In this document: positions 1 to 7,345 of the stretch, in pieces
Position numbering within the stretch: position 1 is the first letter of the stretch
How the letters are laid out: each line of letters opens with the position of its first letter
From: an uncultured Alphaproteobacteria bacterium
Lineage (GTDB): Bacteria; Pseudomonadota; Alphaproteobacteria; CASFRQ01; SAAU01
Reading direction: 5' to 3'
Length of the DNA stretch: 13,706 nt
Assembly (NCBI GenBank): GCA_949296785.1
Contig: CASFRQ010000092.1
Coordinates: 1 to 13,706 of the forward strand
The notes under the pieces: model-generated
Told to the model about the DNA's origin: nothing
The model's input: only the letters and a program-made list of their open reading frames with translations
Database searches by the model: none
Translations under genes and position numbers: made by a program

Positions 1-2039
1 AAAGAACGATTATTGGTTACCAAAATAATTTGCTCGCCTTTTTGAGGATGCGGAACGGCGACTGCCCCGTAGAAATAATCCGCGGAATCCAAACCGCTGG
101 CGTTGTAAGCCAGAAGCTCCACCGAGGTAAGAGAGACCATTTCACCGGCCAGTTTTGCGAATCTTTTGACCCGGTCCAGAATATAGACATACCCGAAATC
201 ATCCACTCGCACGACATCCCCCGTGGAGTACCATCCTTCTTCAGGAGGAACGATTTTACCGGGGGCATCGGCGTAAATATAGCCGATCATGACATTTGGG
301 CCTTTGACGAAAAGGACGGCTCCTTGGTCTATGCCCTCCTGCTTTTCCAAACGGTATTCCATCCCCGGGACAAAACGGCCGATGGATCCGGGACGGTAAA
401 AGATAAGAGAACTTATCGTGACGATAGGGGCGCACTCCGTCGCGCCGTATCCTTCCAAAATACGGATACCGAATTTTTCGGCGTAAACGGATCTTGTGTC
501 TTTTTTGACGGCTTCCGCTCCGCCCAAAAGGAACCTCATGGACCTGAAATCATGGGGGTGGGCGTTGCGGGCATACCCTTTCATAAAAGTATCCGTGCAA
601 AACATAATGGTGGCGCCTGTTTCATAAATCAAATCCGGTACTATTCTATAATGCAGGGGAGTCGGATAGAGAAAGACGCCGGCACCTGTCATTAAAGGCA
701 TCAAAGTTCCGATGGTCAGGCCGAAACTGTGAAACATCGGAAGGGCATTAAAAACGATGTCTTTTTTTGAGGTATAGTTGACAGCCTGATATTGAAGAAT
801 ATTTGAAACGAGGTTTTGTTGGCTTAAAACAACGGCTTTAGGCATTCCTTCGGAACCGGAAGTGAAAAGGATGACGCCTTTTCTTTTGGCATCCTGGGGT
901 GCGGGTTTATATCTGAGAAGATATTTTCCCCAGCTTATCAGTCGGTCGGCCAGAGAAATATTTTCAAATAAATCCTCTGTATAAATAATTTGGATGTTCT
1001 TGTCCAGCAAAGCGTCCAGTAATGACTGCGCTTTTATGTTTTCAATAAATACTTTGGAGGTGATAATGGTTTTCAGCCCGACCGTTTTGCAGACGGAAAG
1101 GATGTTTGCCGCCCCCATGGTAGGGTTGAGCATGGCCGGTACGCGTCCCAAGGCGGATAACGCCATAAAACTGATTAGATTCGCAAGGCTGTTCGGAATA
1201 AAAATGCCGATATGTTCCTGATATTTTCCAAGAGGCTTCAGAAAAGAGGCAAAAATGTAAATTTCCCGCAGCAGCTTTGAGTAAGAGTACTTTTCCCTCT
1301 TTATATCCTCCGCCGCAAAGCGACTGCCGAAGGCGCCGCCGTATAAGCGGTTGACGGACAGCAGGCGGGTAAACAGAGTACTTTTTTTATCCCATCTCGT
1401 TTTAAAACAAGCGTTAAGCAAAATATCCGATAAAAGAGTGGAGATGTATTCTTGATTTTTCTTATAAGAAGCCTTTATTTTAAAGGGAACGGGATCCGCG
1501 ACGAAAATCCTGACTTTCGGAAAAAGCCGGCAGGGAAGATTTTCTTTTGCCGCGGAAAAAAGGCCGTATTGAGACCCTTCAATCCAAACCGGAACAATCG
1601 GAGCACCCGTTTTGTCGGCGATGACGCCGGGCGCCTCGTCAACTTTTTCCAGGTTGCCGGTTTTGGACGGCAGACTTTGAGCAAAAATAAGGCAGGAATG
1701 TTTTTCTTCTAAAAGACGGCAGACTTCCTGTATGTGAGAGTTTTCCCTCGGATTAAAAGGTCGGAAACGACTGTCTTTTTTTATTAAAAATCGGATAAGG
1801 GAAAAACGCAGTCCTTTTAGCCTGTAAAAGGAGGGGGGCGTCAAGAGAATAACCTCTTCCGGTAAAAAGGCGTACAGATAAAGGATATCCAAAAAACCGG
1901 CGCAATTTGACAGGTAAAGGTGTGGCGAAGAGAGTCTTTTTTTCAAGCTTTGCCGGGATGAAAAAGACACGCCGGATATTTGAAAAAAGTGTTTTAAGGC
2001 TTTTTTTAAATATTTTTTTGCAAAGGATTTTATCTGCAT
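1..2039 (-). CDS. aas: Aas-like fused acyltransferase/acyl-ACP synthetase, 3' end cut by the window edge
   Basis: The minus strand is open from ATG 2039 to the window edge, 679 codons; E. coli Aas has about 719, so roughly the last 40 residues are missing. Aas re-acylates lysophosphatidylethanolamine at the inner membrane by activating a fatty acid onto bound ACP. The synthetase half is intact and very close to Aas: AMP-binding loop ILFTSGSEGMPKAV (390-403), NALPMFHSFGLT (431-442), PLHYRIVPDLIY (461-472), EGYGATECAPIV (529-540), GWYSTGDVV (602-610) and KRFAKLAGEMVSL (625-637). Residues 1-190 align with the PlsC-type acyltransferase domain, but its catalytic His is Cys46 (NCAGFLD) and the FPEGR block reads FAQSL (119-123). 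The frame stays open upstream of 2039, but this ATG puts the NxxxxxD block at residue 45, as in Aas. The upstream Shine-Dalgarno is weak. Function as a synthetase is likely; the acyltransferase step is doubtful. Confidence 0.9.
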   Translation of the reverse strand, partial: MQIKSFAKKYLKKALKHFFQISGVSFSSRQSLKKRLSSPHLYLSNCAGFLDILYLYAFLPEEVILLTPPSFYRLKGLRFSLIRFLIKKDSRFRPFNPRENSHIQEVCRLLEEKHSCLIFAQSLPSKTGNLEKVDEAPGVIADKTGAPIVPVWIEGSQYGLFSAAKENLPCRLFPKVRIFVADPVPFKIKASYKKNQEYISTLLSDILLNACFKTRWDKKSTLFTRLLSVNRLYGGAFGSRFAAEDIKREKYSYSKLLREIYIFASFLKPLGKYQEHIGIFIPNSLANLISFMALSALGRVPAMLNPTMGAANILSVCKTVGLKTIITSKVFIENIKAQSLLDALLDKNIQIIYTEDLFENISLADRLISWGKYLLRYKPAPQDAKRKGVILFTSGSEGMPKAVVLSQQNLVSNILQYQAVNYTSKKDIVFNALPMFHSFGLTIGTLMPLMTGAGVFLYPTPLHYRIVPDLIYETGATIMFCTDTFMKGYARNAHPHDFRSMRFLLGGAEAVKKDTRSVYAEKFGIRILEGYGATECAPIVTISSLIFYRPGSIGRFVPGMEYRLEKQEGIDQGAVLFVKGPNVMIGYIYADAPGKIVPPEEGWYSTGDVVRVDDFGYVYILDRVKRFAKLAGEMVSLTSVELLAYNASGLDSADYFYGAVAVPHPQKGEQIILVTNNRS

Positions 2040-2481
2040 GGATTGCCGTTTCTCTTTTTTTATTTCTATTTCTATTTTCTTTATGCCATGGTTAAATCGG
2101 GTCGGAAGAGCGTTTCCTTTATTTCCTTTTTCTCCAAAGCTGAATAAGCATATCAAAAATGATGGTTCGGATGCAAGATTTTTATCTTTAGATTTTCTTA
2201 AGGGTTTCTTAAGCTTTTTATTTTATAAAGAAATTTATTTTGGAAGGAGTAAGGCGGGAAGAAAAAAGTTTTCAGGGAAATGCTTGAAAAGATTAAAGAA
2301 ATACCGTATATTTTATTGGAAAAATTAAGAAATGTGTACAAATAAAACAACCGGAAGGTTATTTTTCCTTGCTAAAGGATAGAAAAAATTTTAAATTAAA
2401 TTGATTTTATTGAACGCATCGGCTTTTTGACGGGGAACAGCGGCATTTTTTCCGCTTTTTATAATAGGGATTTTGAAGGAA
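2040..2481. promoter_or_regulatory. A/T-rich divergent spacer between aas and the efflux operon
   Basis: This 442-base stretch separates genes transcribed away from each other, so it must hold both promoters, although I cannot place either with confidence. A TATAAT sits at 2460-2465 and a TTGACG at 2427-2432, but they are 27 bases apart, too far for one sigma-70 promoter. The segment contains poly-A and poly-T runs, a small AACC-GGAA-GGTT hairpin near 2347-2358 followed by ATTTTT, and a second hairpin at 2439-2456. Longer open frames here encode low-complexity Phe/Lys-rich peptides and look like chance. Confidence 0.5.
2439..2460 (+). terminator. Terminator-like hairpin just before the TolC-like gene
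   Basis: AGCGG (2439-2443) pairs with CCGCT (2452-2456) around an 8-base loop, and is followed by a T-run, TTTT and then ATAAT. This is the form of a small Rho-independent terminator. It ends about 20 bases before the start of the channel gene, so if real it would act as an attenuator or lie upstream of the true transcription start. The stem is only 5 bp. Confidence 0.35.
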
Positions 2482-3894
2482 ATGTTTTTTTCTCGGAAAA
2501 AAATTAAAAAGACTTTTGAAATATCTTTATGTCTTTGCCTTTTGGCTGTTGGCGCCCATGCTGAAAAAATAGCGGGCGGTAAAGATGAAACGGGAAAAAC
2601 GCCTTTTGATCCCTTCGGTGTTTATGACGAGGCCGTCCGAGAAGGATGCGTTTCGCCGGATATTCAGGAAAGGCCTTTGACTCTTTTTGACTTGATAGAG
2701 ATGGCTGTCTGCCAAAATCCGGATTTGAAACAAAGCTACCTTTCGGCAAAAATTCAGGCGGCCGCTTATGGCGAAAGTCTGTCCGAATATATGCCGTCTT
2801 TGACGGGGACGGGTGATTTGGATGTTTCCTCTTCCAAACAAGACGGTTCGGATGTTCATTCGGATTCGTCATCTTTGGGGGCGGGCATTTCTTTGGAGTA
2901 TCTTTTGTATGACTTTTCCGGCCGCTCGGCCAGAGCAAGGCAGGCGCGTTATTTGTTGGACGCTGCCCGCTTTTCCTATAACAAAGACATGCAGGAACTG
3001 GTGTATCAGGTGATTGAGGCGTACTACGCCTATCTGACGGCTTTGGATGAGGAAAAGAGCGCCGAGGTTTCCGAAAAAGCTTATCAAACGGCTTTAGAAG
3101 TGTCTTCCAGAAGGTTTGACCTGGGATTGGCAAAAATGCTGGACAAGTTGCAGGCGCAAACAGCTTATGCCCAGGCGGTCATCGCTGTGAAAGAGGCTCA
3201 AAAAAATGTTGAAATTAAAAGAGGGGAGCTTCTGTCTTATGTTCGTTTGCCGCCTTACGCGCCGGTTGTTTTTGAAAAAACGCCGTTTTCTTTGACGGAT
3301 GATGAAATGCCGGTGTTCGGAACGCCGGAGAGTTTGATTGAGTATGCTTTTGCCTCTCGTCCGGATTTAAAGGCGGCTCTTTTGGAGAAAAAAGCGGCTT
3401 TTGAAAATATCCGAAGTGTTGAAGCTGAAGGAATGCCGAGGATTTCTTTGTCCGCTTCTGCTTCTTATGCCGACGATTTGAAGCGAAGTACGGAGGATTA
3501 CAGAAGTTCCGTCGGACTAAAAGTGACCGTCCCTTTCTTTACGGGATTTTCTCAGACTTACCGAACACAGCAGGCGGCTTATCAACACTTGAAGTCGGCT
3601 CAGGCTTTGGAGACTTTAAAAGATGCCGTGGCACAGGATGTGTGGCGCTCTTATTATGAATACGATCATGCCTGTGTTTATTTGGAAGAAGTCAAGAGCC
3701 TTTTGGACAGCGCTTCGGAAAGCGAAAGGGTTGCCCGACGCTCCTATGAAGTGGGGCAGGGGGATATTCTGACCTGGCTGGATACTTTGGCGACTTTGGC
3801 GCAGGCGAGGAAAGACAATGCGTCGGCTTATTATCAACTGATTGTAAAAAAGAACGCGCTTTTGAAATCAATCGGAAATATGGAGAGGATTTAA
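2482..3894 (+). CDS. TolC-family outer-membrane efflux channel
   Basis: This 470-residue protein would form the outer-membrane duct of the efflux pump encoded with it. The N-terminus is a signal peptide: basic MFFSRKKIKK, a hydrophobic core around 14-24, and a likely cut after AHA (25-27). Two related halves follow, as expected for the outer membrane efflux (OEP) fold: LTLFDLIEMAVCQNPDLKQSY (67-86) and TPESLIEYAFASRPDLKAAL (281-300), each leading into long helices with Ala/Glu/Lys heptads and a strand pair (105-143; 319-350). The C-terminal YEVGQGDILTWLDTLATLAQ (422-441) is typical. Cys56 and Cys77 in the mature protein could form a disulphide. I chose ATG 2482; a TTG at 2473 is possible, and neither has a well-spaced ribosome site. 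The stop overlaps the next start (TAATG). Confidence 0.88.
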   Translation: MFFSRKKIKKTFEISLCLCLLAVGAHAEKIAGGKDETGKTPFDPFGVYDEAVREGCVSPDIQERPLTLFDLIEMAVCQNPDLKQSYLSAKIQAAAYGESLSEYMPSLTGTGDLDVSSSKQDGSDVHSDSSSLGAGISLEYLLYDFSGRSARARQARYLLDAARFSYNKDMQELVYQVIEAYYAYLTALDEEKSAEVSEKAYQTALEVSSRRFDLGLAKMLDKLQAQTAYAQAVIAVKEAQKNVEIKRGELLSYVRLPPYAPVVFEKTPFSLTDDEMPVFGTPESLIEYAFASRPDLKAALLEKKAAFENIRSVEAEGMPRISLSASASYADDLKRSTEDYRSSVGLKVTVPFFTGFSQTYRTQQAAYQHLKSAQALETLKDAVAQDVWRSYYEYDHACVYLEEVKSLLDSASESERVARRSYEVGQGDILTWLDTLATLAQARKDNASAYYQLIVKKNALLKSIGNMERI

Positions 3895-5006
3895 TGAAAC
3901 TGAAACTTGTTTTGGGTGTTTTGCTTATCGCCGGTGTGGCCGCCGCGTATTGGCATTTTGGCAAAGAAGAAGGGTTAAGTGCGGAACAGTTTGTTTTTAC
4001 AAAGATTGAAAAAGGGGATATTACACAGACTGTTACCGGGTCCGGCGCTTTGCAACCGATAAATGTCGTTTCCGTCGGAACGCAGGTTTCCGGGACGATT
4101 GAACGGGTTTTGGTGGATTATAACGATGAGGTTAAAGAAGGGCAGCTTTTGGCCGAACTGGACCAGTCTATTTTAAAAGAAGACCTTAAGGAAGCGGAGG
4201 CCTCTTTGGATTTAGCGAAATCCAAGTTGAAAATCGCTCGTCTGAATTACAATCGTTTAAAAAAACTTTATGATGAAAAACTGATTTCCAAGGCGGAGTT
4301 GGAAGAGGCGGAAATCCAACTTGAAACCGAAAAGTCAAATCTGATGGCGGCGGAGGCGGCTTTAAGCAAGGTCAAGAGAAACCTGGGGTACACGATGATT
4401 GTTTCCCCTGTTTCCGGCACAATTATTGCCAAAGTCGTGGAAGAAGGGCAGACTGTCGCGGCCAGCTATCAAACGCCGGAGTTATTTACGGTGGCGGAGG
4501 ATTTAAAAAAGATGCAGATAGAGGCCAATATTTCGGAGGCGGATATCGGTGTGATAAAAAAAGGGATGGACGTTACTTTTACGGTGGATTCATACCCGAC
4601 GGAGGTTTTTAAAGGTGTGGTGTCTCAAATTCGCTTAAATCCGACGGAAGATCAAAATGTGATTATGTACACCGTCGTGATTGATGTGGACAATCAGGAT
4701 AAAAGGCTTTTACCGGGCATGACGGCATTTACGACTATTTTGATTCAGGAAAAAAAGGATGTGTTGAAGGTTGAAAGCACGGTTCTGCAATTTAAAGTAC
4801 CGCAAAGCTTGCGTCCGTTCGTGGAAGGCGGGCGTCCCGCCCGGTTAAAGGGGGACGAGGCGCGCGTGTTCACTTTTGAAAACGGGAAGTTGGTTCCCCA
4901 TGTGATTGTCAAAGGTATTTCCGATATTGACTATACAGAGGTTGTAAGCGGGTTGAAAGAAGGGGACGAAATTGTGTCCGAGTACACGATGCCGCGCAAA
5001 AGGTAA
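3894..5006 (+). CDS. macA: MacA-like periplasmic adaptor (membrane fusion protein)
   Basis: The 370-residue product matches the MacA/HlyD adaptor family, which links an inner-membrane ABC transporter to a TolC duct. An N-terminal membrane anchor (3-20, Leu/Val/Ala-rich) is followed by the first half of the lipoyl domain (TVTGSGALQPINVVSVGTQV, 46-65; VSGTIERVLV, 65-74), a coiled-coil hairpin (about 92-162), the second lipoyl half (IVSPVSGTIIAKVVEEGQTV, 169-188), a beta-barrel (about 205-285) and a membrane-proximal domain ending at residue 370. GGAGAGGA at 3882-3889 lies 4 bases before the ATG, and the start overlaps the channel gene's stop by one base, so the two are likely translationally coupled. 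The substrate cannot be read from the sequence. Confidence 0.93.
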   Translation: MKLKLVLGVLLIAGVAAAYWHFGKEEGLSAEQFVFTKIEKGDITQTVTGSGALQPINVVSVGTQVSGTIERVLVDYNDEVKEGQLLAELDQSILKEDLKEAEASLDLAKSKLKIARLNYNRLKKLYDEKLISKAELEEAEIQLETEKSNLMAAEAALSKVKRNLGYTMIVSPVSGTIIAKVVEEGQTVAASYQTPELFTVAEDLKKMQIEANISEADIGVIKKGMDVTFTVDSYPTEVFKGVVSQIRLNPTEDQNVIMYTVVIDVDNQDKRLLPGMTAFTTILIQEKKDVLKVESTVLQFKVPQSLRPFVEGGRPARLKGDEARVFTFENGKLVPHVIVKGISDIDYTEVVSGLKEGDEIVSEYTMPRKR

Positions 5007-5088
5007 CGGTCGGCAAAGGAAAATTCAAAGTGCCCGTCTGAAAAGGGTTTGGCACAGAAGGTAAAAAAGACATGGAAAGAGGTTGAAG

Positions 5089-5808
5089 ATGCCCGAAGAT
5101 AAAAAAGTGATAGAGGTGAGGCACCTTTATAAAACCTATTTTATGAACGCCGGCATGTTTCAAAATGTCTTGAAAGATGTGAATTTTGAAATCAAAGAGG
5201 GGGAATTTGTCGCGATTATGGGGCCTTCCGGCTCCGGCAAGTCCACTTTGATGAATATCTTGGGTTGTTTGGACAAGCCGACGGACGGGACTTATATCCT
5301 GGGCGGGGTGGAGGTATCCAAAGCCTCGGATAAGGAGCTGGCTTCCATTCGGAATAAGAAAATCGGTTTTGTGTTTCAAAGCTTCAACCTGATGATGAAG
5401 CGGACGATTATGGATAATGTAACCTTGCCTTTAATTTATGCCGGAAAAGCGGGAAAGGAAAGCAGCGAGCTGGCCAAGCGCTTTTTGAAAAAAGTCAAAC
5501 TGGAGGGGTATGGGCAACGTTATCCAAATCAGTTGTCCGGCGGCATGCAGCAAAGGGTGGCGATTGCCAGAGCTCTGATAAACTCTCCGGAGATTATTTT
5601 CGCGGACGAGCCGACGGGTAATCTGGATACGGCGACCAGTCACGAAATCATGGATTTGTTTGTTGATTTACATAAACAGGGAATGACCTTAGTGGTTGTT
5701 ACGCATGAAGAGGATATCGCTTCTTATGCTGACAGACTGATTCGCATCCACGACGGGATAAAGGAGTATGACGGGCCGGTAAGGGCCTATTTGGACCGCA
5801 GAGGGTGA
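5089..5808 (+). CDS. macB: MacB-type ABC transporter ATPase subunit
   Basis: This is a 239-residue nucleotide-binding protein of the MacB/LolD class, which powers the pump from the cytoplasmic face. All motifs are present: Walker A GPSGSGKST (45-53), Q-loop Gln97 (FVFQSFNL), signature LSGGMQQRVAIARAL (149-163), Walker B IIFADEPTGNLD (169-180) and switch His206 (VVVTHEE). It stops shortly after the ATPase fold, whereas E. coli MacB carries ATPase and permease on one chain. AGAGG at 5078-5082 is 6 bases before ATG 5089, which favours this start over the TTG at 5083. The 82-base gap after macA contains GTGCC (5030-5034) and GGCAC (5051-5055), a possible stem-loop. Confidence 0.94.
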   Translation: MPEDKKVIEVRHLYKTYFMNAGMFQNVLKDVNFEIKEGEFVAIMGPSGSGKSTLMNILGCLDKPTDGTYILGGVEVSKASDKELASIRNKKIGFVFQSFNLMMKRTIMDNVTLPLIYAGKAGKESSELAKRFLKKVKLEGYGQRYPNQLSGGMQQRVAIARALINSPEIIFADEPTGNLDTATSHEIMDLFVDLHKQGMTLVVVTHEEDIASYADRLIRIHDGIKEYDGPVRAYLDRRG

Positions 5809-5838
5809 GCGGATTTAAATTTGGGGTTTGAAGATAAG

Positions 5839-7056
5839 ATGATTAAACTGATTTTTAAGGAGGCCTGGTTGTCCGTTATGGCGGACAAAATGCGAACTTT
5901 CCTGACAACTCTGGGCATTATGATTGGGGTGTGTGCGGTGGTGATTATGGTTTCTGCCGGGCAGGCGATACAATTGTATATTGACGAGACATTTGAATCT
6001 ATGGGCGGCAGCCTGCTTTTGATTGTTCCCGGTGTCGGACGGAGCAAGGGTATCCGGACAGCTCAGGGGAGATATACCGTTTCAAGGGACGATGTGGAAT
6101 CTTTGAAAGATATTAAAGATGTGACGGCTGTCGCCGGGATGATAAGCACCAGCCGACAAATGGTGTACGGGCCGATTAACTGGTACGCCCGTATTATGGG
6201 AACTTCTCCGGACTACTTGATTGTCGGCAACTGGGAAATTGACAGGGGAACGATGTTTACGGACAAGGATATCAAGTCTGCTTCTTCCGTCGTCGTCTTG
6301 GGACAGACGGTGGTGGACGAGTTATTTGGCATGGACGACCCTATCGGCAAATATATCCGTATCAGAAACCTGCCTTTTCGCGTTATCGGCACTTTAAAAA
6401 GCAAGGGACAAGGAATGGGCGGCGAGGATCAGGATAATATTGTTCTATCTCCCTTGACAACGGTACGACAGAGGCTGAAAGGGTCCCGGCGGCCGCAAAT
6501 GGTGGACGTGGCTTTTGTCAAGGTGGAGGATGAAAGCAAGATTTCCGCCGTACAACAACGAGTAACTTATCGCCTGCGCGCTCGTCATAACCTCAAGGAT
6601 ACGCAGGAAGATGATTTTGAGGTTCGGGACATGACTGAAATTGTGAATAAAGTACGTTCCGTCGGTCGGGCGCTGTCTATTTTGTTGGCGTTGATTGCTT
6701 CCATTTCCCTATTGGTGGGAAGTATCGGCATTATGAATATGATGCTGGTATCCGTGACGGAGAGGACAAGGGAAATCGGAACGAGAAAAGCACTCGGCGC
6801 CTCCAATAAGTGGATTATGTTTCAGTTTTTGGTGGAGTCTGTCTTGATTTCTTTTTTAGGAAGCTTTGTCGGATTGGTTTTCGGTATCGCTTTGTCTCAA
6901 ATCGGCGGTGCCGTGATGGAGGCAACGGTTCCCGTTTCTTTGTGGGCGGTGGCGGTATCCGCTTCCGTGGCGGTGGTTGTCGGCATTGCTTCTGGCGGTT
7001 ATCCGGCGTATAAGGCGATGAAGCTTGACCCGATTGAGGCTTTGCGTTATCAATAG
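5839..7056 (+). CDS. macB: MacB-type ABC transporter permease subunit
   Basis: The 405-residue protein is the membrane half of a MacB-type transporter. It has the MacB arrangement: one membrane segment near the N-terminus (about 21-42, starting KMRTFLTTLGIMIG), a large periplasmic domain (about 43-275), then three segments (about 281-305, 331-355, 366-388). The conserved coupling stretch VTERTREIGTRKALGAS (306-322) and the ending DPIEALRYQ are diagnostic. These transporters drive substrate from the periplasm through TolC by mechanotransmission rather than moving it across the inner membrane. The start could be TTG 5821; ATG 5839 gives the usual short N-terminal tail and has GAAG five bases upstream. 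It follows the ATPase gene by 30 bases and ends the operon. Confidence 0.93.
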   Translation: MIKLIFKEAWLSVMADKMRTFLTTLGIMIGVCAVVIMVSAGQAIQLYIDETFESMGGSLLLIVPGVGRSKGIRTAQGRYTVSRDDVESLKDIKDVTAVAGMISTSRQMVYGPINWYARIMGTSPDYLIVGNWEIDRGTMFTDKDIKSASSVVVLGQTVVDELFGMDDPIGKYIRIRNLPFRVIGTLKSKGQGMGGEDQDNIVLSPLTTVRQRLKGSRRPQMVDVAFVKVEDESKISAVQQRVTYRLRARHNLKDTQEDDFEVRDMTEIVNKVRSVGRALSILLALIASISLLVGSIGIMNMMLVSVTERTREIGTRKALGASNKWIMFQFLVESVLISFLGSFVGLVFGIALSQIGGAVMEATVPVSLWAVAVSASVAVVVGIASGGYPAYKAMKLDPIEALRYQ

Positions 7057-7112
7057 ATTTTGACAGGTTTGAAAAAGACTGAAAATGCCGGAAATAACCT
7101 CTTTTGGGTCGG

Positions 7113-7244
7113 ATGACGGGATTTTGCCTGTTGGAAAGAAGAAAAGACCACCCTTTGGAGGAAATTTCCTGCGGTCGGCCAGAGTGGAAAGAGGAGTTTC
7201 TTTTGTGCGAATGGCCGGCGGATGCTGAAAGCATTTCGGTTTGA
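7113..7244 (+). pseudogene. Relic of the 3' end of a U32 (trhP-like) gene
   Basis: This stretch of the spacer reads as 43 codons then TGA, and its middle, PLEEISCGRPEW, repeats LLEEISCGRPGQ near the C-terminus of the intact U32 protein that starts 101 bases further on. At the DNA level 26 of 27 bases agree (7154-7180 against 8494-8520), and weaker similarity runs on both sides: CLLERRKDH against FYDERNGQ before it, FLLCEWPADAES against LPLEWGWQVADKTAE after it. The order and frame are kept, as expected for a decayed duplicate rather than chance. No start signal or complete domain is present, so I treat it as non-functional; a short expressed ORF cannot be excluded. Confidence 0.5.
7154..7180 (+). 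repeat. 27-base direct repeat, copy 1 (in the spacer)
   Basis: This copy differs from the one at 8494-8520 by one base (C at 7172, T at 8512). It contains the 12-base palindrome AGGAAATTTCCT (7159-7170). Confidence 0.85.
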
Positions 7245-7303
7245 AAGGAAAAAGGCTTCTTATTGTTCGGGCGGCGATGGACGGGACTTTTTGAGTGTTT
7301 TTT

Positions 7304-7321
7304 TTAGCTTTAAAAAGCTAA
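7304..7321. repeat. 18-base palindrome upstream of the U32 gene
   Basis: TTAGCTTT (7304-7311) and AAAGCTAA (7314-7321) are perfect 8-base inverted arms around AA, centred about 33 bases before the U32 start. A T-run lies before it, not after it, so it does not look like a terminator for either strand. It could be an operator or a hairpin in the 5' leader. Confidence 0.55.
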
Positions 7322-7345
7322 GGATAAAAATAAAAAGTTGGGAAA

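Noticed and set aside
30..695. A 221-codon plus-strand frame
   Set aside because: It lies opposite the AMP-binding domain of the Aas-like gene, whose minus-strand reading matches a known family across the whole stretch; the plus-strand peptide resembles nothing.
2038..2328. A 96-codon plus-strand frame in the A/T-rich spacer
   Set aside because: The peptide is Phe/Ile/Lys-rich low complexity, has no ribosome site and overlaps the start of the Aas-like gene.
2427..2465. Sigma-70 promoter TTGACG / TATAAT before the channel gene
   Set aside because: The spacing is 27 bases rather than about 17, and a start about 7 bases after the TATAAT would leave almost no leader.
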